This document shows positions 1 through 10,778 of a stretch of 64,000 nucleotides of DNA, one piece after another. The first letter of the stretch is position 1. Every line of letters starts with the position of its first letter. Under the pieces are notes generated by a model. It was given only the letters and a program-made list of their open reading frames with translations. It was not told the DNA's origin and did not search any database. Where the stretch lies: the NCBI GenBank assembly GCA_030386875.1, contig CM059573.1, positions 29,491,891 through 29,555,890 on the forward strand. The letters run 5' to 3'. The DNA is from Morinoia aosen. Taxonomy: Eukaryota; Arthropoda; Malacostraca; Amphipoda; Talitridae. The position numbers and the translations under genes are program-made.

Positions 1-1517
1 AAGGGTAATGTATCATCGGATGGAAGCGTCAGTAGAGCGTGAAAAAGGGTGATCTTGGTTCTAGTATTTCCAATAAAGCGAAGAAAACGGTCAAATCGTG
101 GAACCACATGGACTTCGCATAACGGCCACATCAAGTGATATTGTGTTGAGCTGAATGTACTGGTTCTTGTACTTAAAAATTGCTAACTGTGGACGTGTTT
201 CGTTAGCACCTGAGAATAATTAGTGCTTAACGGTACGGAACTTGGGGGCAATCCGAGAATAGGCCACTTTCTCTCGTTTCTGTTGTCATTTTCTATTCTA
301 TTTTATTTACAGTATGAAATCATGTATCATGTGAGTATGGAATGCGAGTAGATGCTTTGCCCACGACGTTTCATTAACCTAGGAGAAGAAAGAATTGAAA
401 TTATGTGTCGCTTTCAGAGCGTTGTTAAAATTATTTTCGTGATAAGAATATTTATATTGAGTAACTTCTGAAACGAATCCTTATGTGCTAATAGTTTTCC
501 GTGAAATTAGTCTTATTTTGCTGCTGTAATTTTTTCTGTGGATCTTTCCCTGATCTCTATAGTGATGTTGGAATACATTGTTTGACATACTTCGCTTGTA
601 CAGTCGTTCGAAATTTTTTCGTTTCTACTGAGCTTTTTTATTTTGCTGGTTTTAAAGTTAAATTTTAAAACGCCTCGGCGTTCCTCTTCTCATCGAGTGA
701 GGTACAGATTCGTTTAAAGCTGCGACGAAATTTTAAATATACATCATCTGATATTCTTTTTTGAATTTTGAACCGCCTCTCAAATTGGTTGTCTGGGAAT
801 AATTCAATTGACTATTAATTTTTCATACTATAAGTTTTACATGAAAATTCTTGTTTCTCTCTTACTACGTTGATAAACCATTCTTTCTGTTAATAGAAAA
901 ATAGGGAAATCTCTGTTTTGGGTACTGCTACTGCATTGTTTGCTATTTCTAGATCTAAAAGATGATAAGAAACTTTAGCTATGCGTCTTTGTTCTTCAGC
1001 GATTTGCAATAGGTCAAGTTCATTTAATATTTTGCTTAGTTCATTGTCTCACTCGTTAGTTTTGTTTTAAAGTCACCGAAATACGAAATGAATTTTTGGA
1101 TTCTGTTATCAATTTTCATGCATTTTCCACGAACGTTAATTTTGGTCTTAGAAGGGCCAATGAGTACTCGTAAAGACTGCCGATAATGAAAGACTTGTGT
1201 TTGTTTATGTGAGATTTGTACATAACAAACCATTTCTATGACTTCGTACCGTCTCATATCCGAAATAGGGATGTGAAGTAGAATCTTTGATGAAAATATG
1301 TGAACCTCAACTTTTCCGACCTCTAACGCCATGTAAACTATTCAATGAGCAGAATTGAGTAGAGTAGACAAGCAAGACTATTCATGTGATAAAAATCATC
1401 AGCAGTGAATGTCATCTGTCAGAAAAAAACATACAACAGCAAATTACATCAAAATAAAACAGGTGTATTCGATATTTTTAAGAAAGACACATAGGAGCGA
1501 AAAGAAAACTTCTGCTA
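1..1517. other. AT-rich stretch without recognised gene
   Basis: Only short open frames are present, the longest being 98 codons on the minus strand at 1036-1332. Its translation matches nothing I recognise and shows no domain motif. No repeat structure stands out until the inverted repeat that starts at 1518. Confidence 0.5.
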
Positions 1518-2027
1518 TGTCCAAATCTCGCCAGATTTGGACGCCGCCCACCCCTTTCCCTCCACCTCCGTGTTGCTACATTCAGTTGCCATTCGCACCA
1601 ATTATTTAACTATGTAGTACAATTGAGGTTTATTAACCTATCTGTTCGTTGTACAGTTATTATTAATCACTGCGTTATAAACACTACAAGTACTTAGTAA
1701 GTGAATAGTACAGCAGAATATCAAAGTTAACCTGCATTAAATCATTATAATAAGTTATGACAACGACCGCTGGTGTTTGGCCATTCGACCCTCCATATCG
1801 GCACTCAAGGAGAGGCATTTTTAAATTTTTTTAGCTTAACCTCAAACAAACTGAACTTGGCCTAACCTAACCCAACCTAACCTAACTTAACCTAACCTCT
1901 TAACCTAACTTAACTTAGCCTAACCTAAATTAATTTAACCCAACAATTCTGTAGCTGCTTGGAGGTGGTGCTGTAGCGCACCGGAGGTGGAGGGAGAGGG
2001 GTAGGCGGCGTCCGAATCTGGCGACAT
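1518..2027. repeat. Inverted repeat pair (about 50-bp arms) with CCTAA run inside
   Basis: The left arm (1518-1570) and right arm (1982-2027) are near complements: both carry a cgccagattYggacgccgcc-type core followed by a pyrimidine-rich stretch ending in ccctccacctcc. The left arm also holds a perfect 9-bp palindrome (1521-1542). The spacer of about 410 bp contains the CCTAA-type run. This could be the ends of a foldback element or two inverted copies of a short repeat. I see no clear target duplication. Confidence 0.6.
1860..1943 (-). repeat. Degenerate CCTAA (TTAGG-type) run
   Basis: The plus strand reads cctaacctaacccaacctaa and continues with interspersed cctaact and ttaacct variants. 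TTAGG is the ancestral insect telomere unit, but interstitial runs this degenerate are common in insect genomes and need not mark a telomere. Confidence 0.75.
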
Positions 2028-2043
2028 TGGCGTCTGTGCAACC

Positions 2044-3600
2044 CGCACTTTGCTATCGCCAGTCAAGCCAGATGTAGTGGAGCCGAGCTTAATTACGTAT
2101 GTCTGAGTGCTAGGTGAGTTTATTTTTTGGATGTATGACGATTCTAAAGTTCTAAGATCAGCGGGGTTCTTGATTGAATTCATGATTCAGAAGTGACAAT
2201 TTTTAAAAAGATTATTCTTCAGAGTTAACTTAGGAGGATTTGGATATTGTTTGATTGAACTCGCCCTCTACTTCTGCATCATTTTAGAGGTAGGGTTGCG
2301 TAAAATTTTTGTAGAGTATCTGTTTATTTCGGCACAGCACAGAGCTTCTCATAGGGAAACAAAAACTAGGTGAAAACAAATAAAACCTCATCAACCATAC
2401 AAAAAAAAATAAACATACACAATGAAAAATATCCTACTCACAAAAATATATCTCGCCAGAACTCATAAAAAGAAAAAGGGATTTCATGAATTTGAGCCGA
2501 GTTCAGAAAATGAAATACTACTACAACGCAGGATGCGCTTCTAGAACAACGGTTCGAAGGATGGGACACAAAGTGGCGAAATATTATTGGGCGTCGTCCG
2601 AAATTTTAGCACAAAACATACATTCCAACGACTATTTATTGGTTGGCGAACACTACCCTACACAGACAAGGCTTGAGTTCACAAATTCAAGTAGATATTT
2701 AAAATGATTTACTTAACAGATTAACTTGTCTTATTAAGCACAAAGCAGATGTTCAAGGATACTTTTGTTTATTAACTGTGGAAATATTATTTTGCTGAGC
2801 TAACTACAGAACAAATAAATCCTATGTTGAGTCATCTTCTGCGGTTTACTGATATCTAAACAATTCTAATAAAGTAAACGCATAAGAGCAAGTTATTATT
2901 ACAATCGATTGAAAAAAGAAAAACAGCAGAAAATGCATTTATATTGTTTAACTTGACCCAAAATTAAAGTAACAGATTAACACTTATTCAATTTTCTGTA
3001 AAATCCCTTGGAATCTCAAATTTCTGCTCTGAAACTACGATTTAACATAGCTCGAAACGCCCGTGTGGGGATGGACCTGCTTGATGCACCTTGTAAATGT
3101 AGATGGCGTAGCTCTCACGCCTCTTAAAATTATAGAGATCTTTATTTGTGATCAAGGTTGGATATGAACAAAGACAACGAGATTGTAGCCTGGAAATCGC
3201 CGGTGACGTTATCACACTGAGCTCGGACTAACACGGCAAGGACTTATACGTACTGAATTTTCTTGCTGACATGTCAAAACATGGGTAATCCAATGAAATC
3301 CTATGCTTAACTTAACGCTTTTCTAATCACTTTTCTCATACAAAATAGAAACAAACCCACATGATCTTGTAAGAAGAGAGGAAAATGGAACACTTGTACG
3401 AGTACTTATGGGTACAAAGTAAGCAGAGGAATGGAAAGACTTCAGCGATCGAAAAAGGGGAGAGTGTTGCCAGAGAGGAATTTGCGATTGAGATGCATGA
3501 TACATTTATGAATACTTTAGAGTAATCGTACTCTCATAAATAGAGTTTGATTCACAACGGTACTTTAAAATTAAAACAAAAATTCAGAGTAATTATTTTA
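2044..3600. other. Stretch without recognised gene
   Basis: Short open frames occur at 2486-2707 (plus) and 3323-3505 (minus). Neither shows a known domain, a convincing gene structure or a homologous copy elsewhere in the window. The base composition is AT-rich like the rest of the window. Confidence 0.45.
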
Positions 3601-3649
3601 GAATTTTTCGGGCACCACAATTCAAAGCTTCCCTGTAAGCTCAAAAATT

Positions 3650-4180
3650 TGAATGAATAGCCTGTTACGTCGGTAAGAGCTCTAGAACGGGTAGAGCTTT
3701 AGCTAACCATTTTTCAGCCAAAAGGGGTAACGCAGAGCAGGGAAATTTAAAGGTATGGAAATCTGACTTTCCGATTTTAAATTTCTGTGCAAATAAAAAC
3801 GATCTTCATGTACTTGAATCTCTTTACATTAAACAATTGTAACCAGTCCTAAATTCAATGTTGTCACCATTGCATTTAGATATCGCCAGATTTTCAGAAA
3901 ATAATATTGTAGTACAATCTCTCCATTCCTTTTTCTTGTACTATTAATTTTGAGTTGAATTCTTTTGTCCTTTAACCATTTCGTATTTTCTGTGTTTCAA
4001 TTCGCTTTCACATGCGTTGATAATGCCTTTAGCTCGAAGCCGAAATGTTCATATTTTATTGAAATAATTTTTAAATCAGTTATCTCCTCTATCATTTTAA
4101 TTTTTGAATAAATATGTTTTGTAAAGGGTTATTGACTTCGACGCTAATGCCGATATGTTCAGATCAGCGGACTTTGGCCT
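3650..4180 (+). pseudogene. Penelope-like element, 3' fragment with GIY-YIG endonuclease C-terminus
   Basis: One frame running from 3666 to a stop at 3840-3842 contains YVGKSSRT, then a stretch ending in DLHVLESLYIKQL, and after the stop PVLNSM. This is the order of the C-terminal GIY-YIG nuclease of Penelope-like retroelements: the C-YVG-x-T-R start, then the L-x-x-LES-x-x-I-x-x-x-x-P-x-LN end. The UTR after it holds gataatgcc, then gaagccgaaatgttc (about 4018-4050) and a second, related tract near 4140-4170, as in Penelope 3' ends. The reverse transcriptase part is missing, so this is a 5'-truncated dead copy. A second Penelope fragment lies at about 33870-34560. Confidence 0.7.
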
Positions 4181-4937
4181 GTCTAAATGAACTGCAAATG
4201 TACAGGATGACTTTTAAAATTGTCCTAAAAATATTTATTAATTCCCTCAATTTTGAATGGACTTTGAAAAAGAAAGCATTCAGGCAATCTTGAGTCATAT
4301 CGCAGACAAGAATCGACACGATTACTCAGGCTGTTCTTTACGCGGTTGGTGAGATCTTGTTTAATTCTTTGTATCATTGCTACTTTGATGGATGTATCGA
4401 GTTAGTGGTTTGTAGGCTTTTTCCCGATACACTCTTCATTTAAAAGGTTCACCGCGGATAGCTTACAAATCTACCAATACTCTTTAGTGGCCCATATTAA
4501 AAAAATTACCCTGTCTGAGCGTTTTCAGGCTGCACAATAAATTTATAAATAATGTTTGATTAAACATCAGAAGATATAGAGTCATAGACCTTAGAAACAC
4601 TTCTTATTCTTAGAATGTTTTACGAACTAAATGTGAAAATGTGAAATTTATTTTAGGAAGCTAATGATAGAGAGGCTGCTGCGCGTTGACGCACATTCTG
4701 TTCTATTTTTGTCTGAATATGATGACCCAAAAAACATTTATTTTTGAATTTGAGCGCGGCCTGTATAAGTTCGGTTTAAAAATACATTTAAGCAATTTAT
4801 CCAGTGGGTATATAGGATACCCATTATTTCAGAAAAAAGTTCCCAGAAAATTGCTCCTGTCGCCCAAAGTGGAGCGCAATAATTTATCAGCTCTGTACAC
4901 TCATGTTTTCAGAGCACAGATTTTGTTTACCTAGTGG
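4181..4937. other. Stretch without recognised gene
   Basis: An open frame at 4686-4934 (82 codons, plus) has no recognisable domain. Nothing else is supported up to the terminal repeat of the hAT-like element at 4938. Confidence 0.4.
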
Positions 4938-5099
4938 CAGTGCTGCCAGCTACTACTTCTTGAAAAACTTAGATCACACTTCAGAAAAAACTTAGATTTA
5001 AACACAAAAACCAAGCCTTCTAAAACGTAATTTTTCACAATAAATTTTTACAGTTGACAAAAAATATGGCCAAATTAATGAAAAAAATACAGTTTACTT

Positions 5100-5647
5100 A
5101 CCACAGTATGAATTATTCCTCTTCATCTCCCTCATTACTGACGACTTCATCAGCATTTTTTGCATCTTGCGACGAGTCTCGTATCTTCTGTACACCGCTC
5201 CATCGGCTTGGTCTCGAAGCATTTCTCTGTCTTACCATTTCTCTTCTTACCCATGTGAGGCATGATTGACTATGCTTCGTAATATGATGCTTAGCCAGAA
5301 TTTGGTCCCATGTTACAATGGACAGCGGTGGATCATTAGCTGATGAAGCTTCGTTCACGATTTTGAGTTGTGCAAAAATGCTTCTTTCATCAAATGAAAA
5401 TCTTTCTTGAATTTGAACCCAATAATGCTATTGAAAAATGCAAACAGTCTTTTCTAACTTTGCTGATGATTTCATTATTGGGAAGGGGTTCTTACTCCAA
5501 CAATACCATCGTTCGCTCACCTGGAAGTATATTTTCTGACGATTTGAAAATTTTTGTGTCATCTTGATATCACATAGTTTTGATTTTGTTATGTACTCCT
5601 CCTTAATCAAAAAGCTCAATATGTTCATGTACTGAATAGATACCGCT
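5100..5647 (-). pseudogene. hAT-like transposase relic, C-terminal part
   Basis: This is the other half of the gene at 10779-11640. After removal of the LTR element and one copy of its 4-bp duplication, the minus-strand frame stays open across the junction and continues into ILSFLIKEEYITK (open frame 5428-5628), which fits the segment after LHFLNS in this protein type. It then passes a stop into the open frame 5113-5358, which ends in an acidic tail (DEVVSNEGDEEE). The open frame across the junction shows that the gene was already present, and still readable at this point, when the LTR element inserted. Confidence 0.6.
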
Positions 5648-6768
5648 TGTCATGCTTCTCCGCATGACTGTGTACGGAATATCGCTGAGAATCTGGAATC
5701 GTTATCTGGCCAATGACGTATTCCTAAATGGTTCTAGAAGACCAAACAATATTAAGTCTGAGTATCAACGTGGGAGCACTTCAAATCGCCTATTCTTTCA
5801 AATCGTCTATACGTTCGGGAAGAATCTCCGCTTGGACTTCGAGGACAACGACAGCCCAACAGAAGATGCCAGGAACTTCAATGATTTCTCTTATGTGATG
5901 TTTACTTCTTATTAATAATATTTGCGGGGATTGTTAGTATAAATATGTTAACAAGAGTAAGTAGCAGCGTATTTAAATTAATCGGGGAAATATCTTCCAT
6001 TCATATACCAATCTTGTGATGCCGTTATTACTAGTTAGCATCTCAAATGTTCGCATCGCCAAGAGCGTTACGTTCGAAAAGAGTCAGTCGGACCGTGGCA
6101 ACCGCTGAGTTAAGACCTGAAAACACGTCGTGCCGGGGCCGGTCCCCAGCTTGGGGCTGGCCAGGGCTTTGTCTTTATTGAACAATTTATATTCAAGTGA
6201 ATTCGCATACATCATCCAGTAACGTAAACTATGAATTATTGGTTGTCACGGAACGCATATCAGCTACTTTCCTGGAATCATAAGATAAGTCCCATTCGTT
6301 CTGTCGTATAACACTTATCCGCTCTAATGCATCCTCATTTCTTGCCTCTGTGCAATAGGTAATTCATAGGAACATTCAGCGTACATCCGATGTTTTATCA
6401 AATGTGACTAGGTGCGTTAGACCCATTTTGATTATTTCTGTGTCAAGATTAGGGAATAAATAGTGATGTCAATGCCTCGTGAATTTCCCCTTTAATAAGA
6501 AAAGAATTATCGTTTCTGTCGTAGAGAAAAGGTTAACCCGCTACCATATTAATTGTTTATTAAATAACGTAAATTACTAATTATGTTGGAGACGTTGAAA
6601 AGTCTCAATTGATCTTATTGACAAAATAGAATAATGTGGCCTTAAGTCACGACGGTTATCAAAAGAAATGAAAGCAAAGGAAAGAAATAACGACGAATAA
6701 TGCCGGAAACGAGAGGGTCACAACAAAATGCTGTGACATCGGTGGGATAAAATAATAGGGACACGACA
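5648..6768 (+). repeat. 5' LTR of the non-autonomous retrotransposon
   Basis: This 1121-bp repeat is identical to 9654-10774 except for one base seen. It holds a strong initiator plus DPE pair (6084-6118) and an AATAAA at 6455-6460, which would give an R region of about 390 bp. An 87-codon open frame (5652-5915) lies in the U3 part and is duplicated in the 3' LTR. It matches nothing I know and is probably not a gene. Confidence 0.88.
6084..6118 (+). promoter_or_regulatory. Initiator + DPE core promoter in the 5' LTR
   Basis: TCAGTC at 6084-6089 fits the arthropod initiator consensus TCAKTY. If its A (6086) is +1, AGACCT falls exactly at +28 to +33 (6113-6118) and fits the downstream promoter element RGWYVT. 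There is no TATA box at -30. TATA-less Inr/DPE promoters are known for insect retrotransposons. The same pair recurs in the 3' LTR at 10090-10124. Transcript starts are inferred, not seen. Confidence 0.65.
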
Positions 6769-6770
6769 AA

Positions 6771-6790
6771 TGGCGGCTAGCGGTGGGGGA
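6771..6790 (+). promoter_or_regulatory. Putative primer-binding site
   Basis: TGGCGGCTAGCGGTGGGG starts two bases after the 5' LTR. The leading TGG would pair with the CCA end of a tRNA, and the position is canonical. I cannot assign the tRNA. Confidence 0.55.
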
Positions 6791-8580
6791 TCTTTTATTC
6801 TTTGTAATAAGAGTTAAATTTCCCTTACCCATTCCTCCGAAGTAATTAAAGCTCGAGCCTACGAAAAAAAAAAATTAACAGAAACCTTTTAACCTCTTGA
6901 CAGATTCGATAACTTCTATCTCCATAATAAACTAAACCCGTTTCATTCAGAGTGTACGTTAGGATGATTTTAACCGAAATTTTATCATGTATTTCATGTA
7001 ACTTTATATTATAGATGTATTTCTTTGCATTTATTATTTCCTATGTACGTGTGAACCTTGCCTTGGTAGCTAATTAAAATTTAATTCATGTATCAACCAT
7101 TAGTATATGTCCATTGATCATAACTTTAATATGTCAAACCGTTTGAATTATATAGTTAGAATTCGATAATTCGATTATTTTATCTAAAGCCATTCAATTA
7201 CTTAATATAAATTTAATATCGTGCCATTCAATTTATTATACTATTCATTTAAACTGTGCTTCAATGATTTTTGTAAAAATTATAAAATGATACTATATAA
7301 ATTTCATCATTCGGCCGTGTAATTCAGACTCAGGATGCCATTTTGTTTGAGAGAAGCCTAGGCAGCTTCGATAACGACAGACGCTTCGAATCACATTTCC
7401 CTCAACTTATGCCATTCAAATCTAAATTCGGAATCCAAATCCCATGTTATACACATGAAAATAAATACTAATATGAAACTCTCCTTGAATTCGACTTTGT
7501 AAATGAATTATTCAGTAAATTATCTACTTAATCTATCATATGTATACGCTAAAGAAAATTCATTTAGAGTAAAGTTCAATCAACCAGAATGATGTTTTCG
7601 CGTAACTACGAATAGAACTTTGCACATTCTCATTTCATGTAATTATCGTATATGTTGTAATGCTAAATTTATTGCAAACTTTATTTCATTTGATGCCCGT
7701 GTCAAAAATTACAATTTCAATGCATTTTCCATCATGTAATGAACGCCTGCTTCTATATTTGAATGTTGGTATGTCGGACGTGAAGTTATGGAGTAACAGA
7801 ATGTAGGACGAAATGTTCAAGACTCACTGGGTAGCAAGTGTAGTTCTCTGGTGCTAGCTGCTCACTTTGTTTACAAATATCCTTCTCCCCTCGCTTGGTC
7901 ATTAATCTCAGCTCTGCCCTGTCGCTCGAAACCACGAGGCTGAACTCAGGCACTGCTTCTTGCTGTGGTAGACTTTGAATTGCTCTGCTATTCTGTTGAG
8001 ATACTTAAGAGATAAACTGGGAGCTTAAGGTAAATGTTTAAACGCTCAAGTTTTGATGTAATATCTTAAACATATGATGCGAAGTAACGTAAAAATGTAA
8101 TAGTTTTAATTAAAAATTTGCAATTTACATACATGAAACTTTGACTTACGATTACGATCTAAATAAAGAATTATATTTTATGTCCATCAAAGTATTTCTC
8201 AATGAGGAGAACGTCATGAGTATATTAAGGGATAATTATCTCAACAATATGTTACAGGAATTCACGATGAATTACAAATTTTGAGCTTCATTGATATACG
8301 CTTCACATTAAATTGAAATTACTGGAGAACTTTGTCATATGACGTCCTCAATGTTAATGCATTATTTAAAATTTAATCCTCATGCTCCACATTATATTTA
8401 GAATTTAATGTCATTCGAAACAATGGAATATTATTTTAAGTCCGATAGGTATGTCAAATATGTGAGCACAGAGGTAGAATGAGACGAGATGCTAGGATAT
8501 GTGTGTGAGAGATGAATGGGAGCTTGTCTAGAACGAATGAAATTCACAAGAGCTCACTGAATAACAATAACGGTGATTTC
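6791..8580. other. Non-coding AT-rich interior of the LTR element
   Basis: There is no open frame of note and no recognisable gag or pol motif. The stretch is AT-rich with scattered short hexamer repeats such as ccattcaat. It fits the non-coding interior of a LARD-type element that is packaged by a helper, but no packaging signal can be pointed out. Confidence 0.55.
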
Positions 8581-8582
8581 AG

Positions 8583-9155
8583 TTGTTGCTGTCGCGGATG
8601 GTGCGCTGCAGCCAGCACCACTGCCGGCGTACCGCCACCCCATCGACTTCACTCACCACCACGGGTTCAACCACGCCCACACCATCAACCACGGAGTCAA
8701 CCATGCTCCCAAGACCCAAACGCACTAGACAGGCAGCACCCGCACCATCGACGGCGATGATCGGAGCTTACGATGCGCATCGACATAGAAAACGAGGTGT
8801 AGAAAATATCCACGACATGACTCAGACGACTGCCACGGAAAGTTTTCTACGAAGGTCCGGCGCTCAGAAAACAACTGCCACGGAAAATTTTCTACGAAGG
8901 TCCGGCGCACAGAAAACAACTGCCACGGAAAATTTTCTACGAAGGTCCGGCGCGCAGAAAACAACTGCCACGGAAAGTTTCTACGGGGGATCAGCGCGCA
9001 GAAATCGGCGCCCATTTAAATTTAAAGGTCATAGTTCAACTGGAGGCTTCGGCTACGACTTCGGGATTCTGCGAGTTCAGACGACGACGACTACGGAGAG
9101 TATCTACGCGACGAAGGAAATACTACGAAGGCCCAGACGTAAACAACGTGTATAA
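8583..9155 (+). CDS. 190-aa basic Thr-rich ORF with 15-residue tandem repeats
   Basis: This is the longest open frame in the LTR element. Residues 10-45 are rich in Thr, Ser and Pro, and residues 45-80 are basic (PRPKRTR, HRHRKR). Residues about 83-140 are four tandem copies of a 15-residue unit of the type TTATENFLRRSGAQK, the last one degenerate. The tail is Thr-rich, then basic. It has no zinc knuckle, protease or capsid motif that I can see. A second frame (8512-8760) and a minus-strand frame (8725-9015) are also open over the same repeats, because a 45-bp unit keeps any open frame open. Whether this is a real gene, perhaps an RNA-binding Gag-like protein, is undecided. Confidence 0.35.
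   Translation: MLLSRMVRCSQHHCRRTATPSTSLTTTGSTTPTPSTTESTMLPRPKRTRQAAPAPSTAMIGAYDAHRHRKRGVENIHDMTQTTATESFLRRSGAQKTTATENFLRRSGAQKTTATENFLRRSGAQKTTATESFYGGSARRNRRPFKFKGHSSTGGFGYDFGILRVQTTTTTESIYATKEILRRPRRKQRV
8829..9005 (+). repeat. 45-bp tandem repeat, about 4 units
   Basis: Units start at 8829, 8874, 8919 and 8964 with the opening actgccacgg. The first three differ at only a few bases (gctcag, gcacag, gcgcag variants), while the fourth is shortened and diverged. The 15-codon length keeps the 190-aa frame open. Confidence 0.9.
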
Positions 9156-9159
9156 ATTG

Positions 9160-9653
9160 CACTTCGGCGATCTCAGCATAAATGGCAGCGTCTTCTATTA
9201 CACCCTCTAGAAAAGAAGACGAAATCCACGAGATAGTAGTCCACCTCGATTGATGACCCACTGAGTATACTCGGAGATCTCTATAAGACTTCTGCAAGTG
9301 AAAAGGAACAGCTCAGTGCCACCCAGGACGAATGAGCCTGCGGTATTATGGAAGTAGTAATTACACTTCCGAGAGTTTTTACTCTCAGGATTTTCGCGAA
9401 AATCCCAACGTCGGAGGAGGAGGTCGACATCATCTATAGGAAACGTTTCTGCCCAAGAAAAAACTATTATGGTGTCTATATTTGGCGTCCTCGTTTCAGC
9501 GCTCGCCACATGAGCAAACTTCGGTCGTCTGCATGCTGCCTTTTTTCACGATCCACGTGTTTCGACACGTCGGCTGCAAGTGAGGTTCAATATTGAGGAT
9601 AAGCCTTTCGAACACAAGCGGGAGCTTGTAATTTGGTCGGCTATGGGGGATAT
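9160..9653. other. 3' part of the LTR element interior with polypurine tract
   Basis: Only short frames are seen. A frame from 9580 runs through the tract ctatggggga into the 3' LTR and ends at 9921, but it seems to be fortuitous. The G-run at 9645-9650 just before the LTR is where a polypurine tract is expected. Confidence 0.5.
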
Positions 9654-10774
9654 TGTCATGCTTCTCCGCATGACTGTGTACGGAATATCGCTGAGAATCT
9701 GGAATCGTTATCTGGCCAATGACGTATTCCTAAATGGTTCTAGAAGACCAAACAATATTAAGTCTGAGTATCAACGTGGGAGCACTTCAAATCGCCTATT
9801 CTTTCAAATCGTCTATACGTTCGGGAAGAATCTCCGCTTGGACTTCGAGGACAACGACAGCCCAACAGAAGATGCCAGGAACTTCAATGATTTCTCTTAT
9901 GTGATGTTTACTTCTTATTAATAATATTTGCGGGGATTGTTAGTATAAATATGTTAACAAGAGTAAGTAGCAGCGTATTTAAATTAATCGGGGAAATATC
10001 TTCCATTCATATACCAATCTTGTGATGCCGTTATTACTAGTTAGCATCTCAAATGTTCGCATCGCCAAGAGCGTTACGTTCGAAAAGAGTCAGTCGGACC
10101 GTGGCAACCGCTGAGTTAAGACCTGAAAACACGTCGTGCCGGGGCCGGTCCCCAGCTTGGGGCTGGCCAGGGCTTTGTCTTTATTGAACAATTTATATTC
10201 AAGTGAATTCGCATACATCATCCAGTAACGTAAACTATGAATTATTGGTTGTCACGGAACGCATATCAGCTACTTTCCTGGAATCATAAGATAAGTCCCA
10301 TTCGTTCTGTCGTATAACACTTATCCGCTCTAATGCATCCTCATTTCTTGCCTCTGTGCAATAGGTAATTCATAGGAACATTCAGCGTACATCCGATGTT
10401 TTATCAAATGTGACTAGGTGCGTTAGACCCATTTTGATTATTTCTGTGTCAAGATTAGGGAATAAATAGTGATGTCAATGCCTCGTGAATTTCCCCTTTA
10501 ATAAGAAAAGAATTATCGTTTCTGTCGTAGAGAAAAGGTTAACCCGCTACCATATTAATTGTTTATTAAATAACGTAAATTACTAATTATGTTGGAGACG
10601 TTGAAAAGTCTCAATTGATCTTATTGACAAAATAGAATAATGTGGCCTTAAGTCACGACGGTTATCAAAAGAAATGAAAGCAAAGGAAAGAAATAACGAC
10701 GAATAATGACGGAAACGAGAGGGTCACAACAAAATGCTGTGACATCGGTGGGATAAAATAATAGGGACACGACA
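9654..10774 (+). repeat. 3' LTR of the non-autonomous retrotransposon
   Basis: The length equals that of the 5' LTR (1121 bp), and one substitution was seen (10709). It is followed by the duplicated CGCT at 10775-10778. It repeats the Inr/DPE promoter (10090-10124), which could drive transcription outward into the flanking hAT-like relic, antisense to it. Confidence 0.88.
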
Positions 10775-10778
10775 CGCT

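Larger units (their letters stand above)
5648..10774 (+). mobile_element. Young non-autonomous LTR retrotransposon (5127 bp)
   Basis: Two direct repeats of exactly 1121 bp (5648-6768 and 9654-10774) begin TGTCATG and end ACGACA, giving TGTC...GACA terminal inversions. CGCT flanks both outer ends (5644-5647 and 10775-10778), a 4-bp target duplication as made by Ty3/Gypsy-type integrases. Two bases after the 5' LTR, at 6771, lies TGGCGGCTAGCGG, placed like a primer-binding site; a G-rich tract (9645-9650) precedes the 3' LTR. I found one base difference between the LTRs (C at 6703, A at 10709), so insertion is recent. The 2885-bp interior shows no protease, reverse transcriptase or integrase motif; it resembles a LARD-type element needing a helper. 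Confidence 0.88.

Noticed and set aside
1860-1943. True telomere or subtelomere
   Set aside because: The run is short and degenerate and lies in interior sequence; such runs are common in insect genomes.
5652-5915. Coding gene in the LTR (also at 9580-9921)
   Set aside because: The open frame is duplicated only because the LTR is duplicated; it has no motif and overlaps the U3 region.
5648-10774. Segmental or assembly duplication instead of LTRs
   Set aside because: TG...CA ends, a CGCT target duplication, a primer-site-like sequence 2 bp after the first copy and a rejoining reading frame outside all fit an LTR element better.
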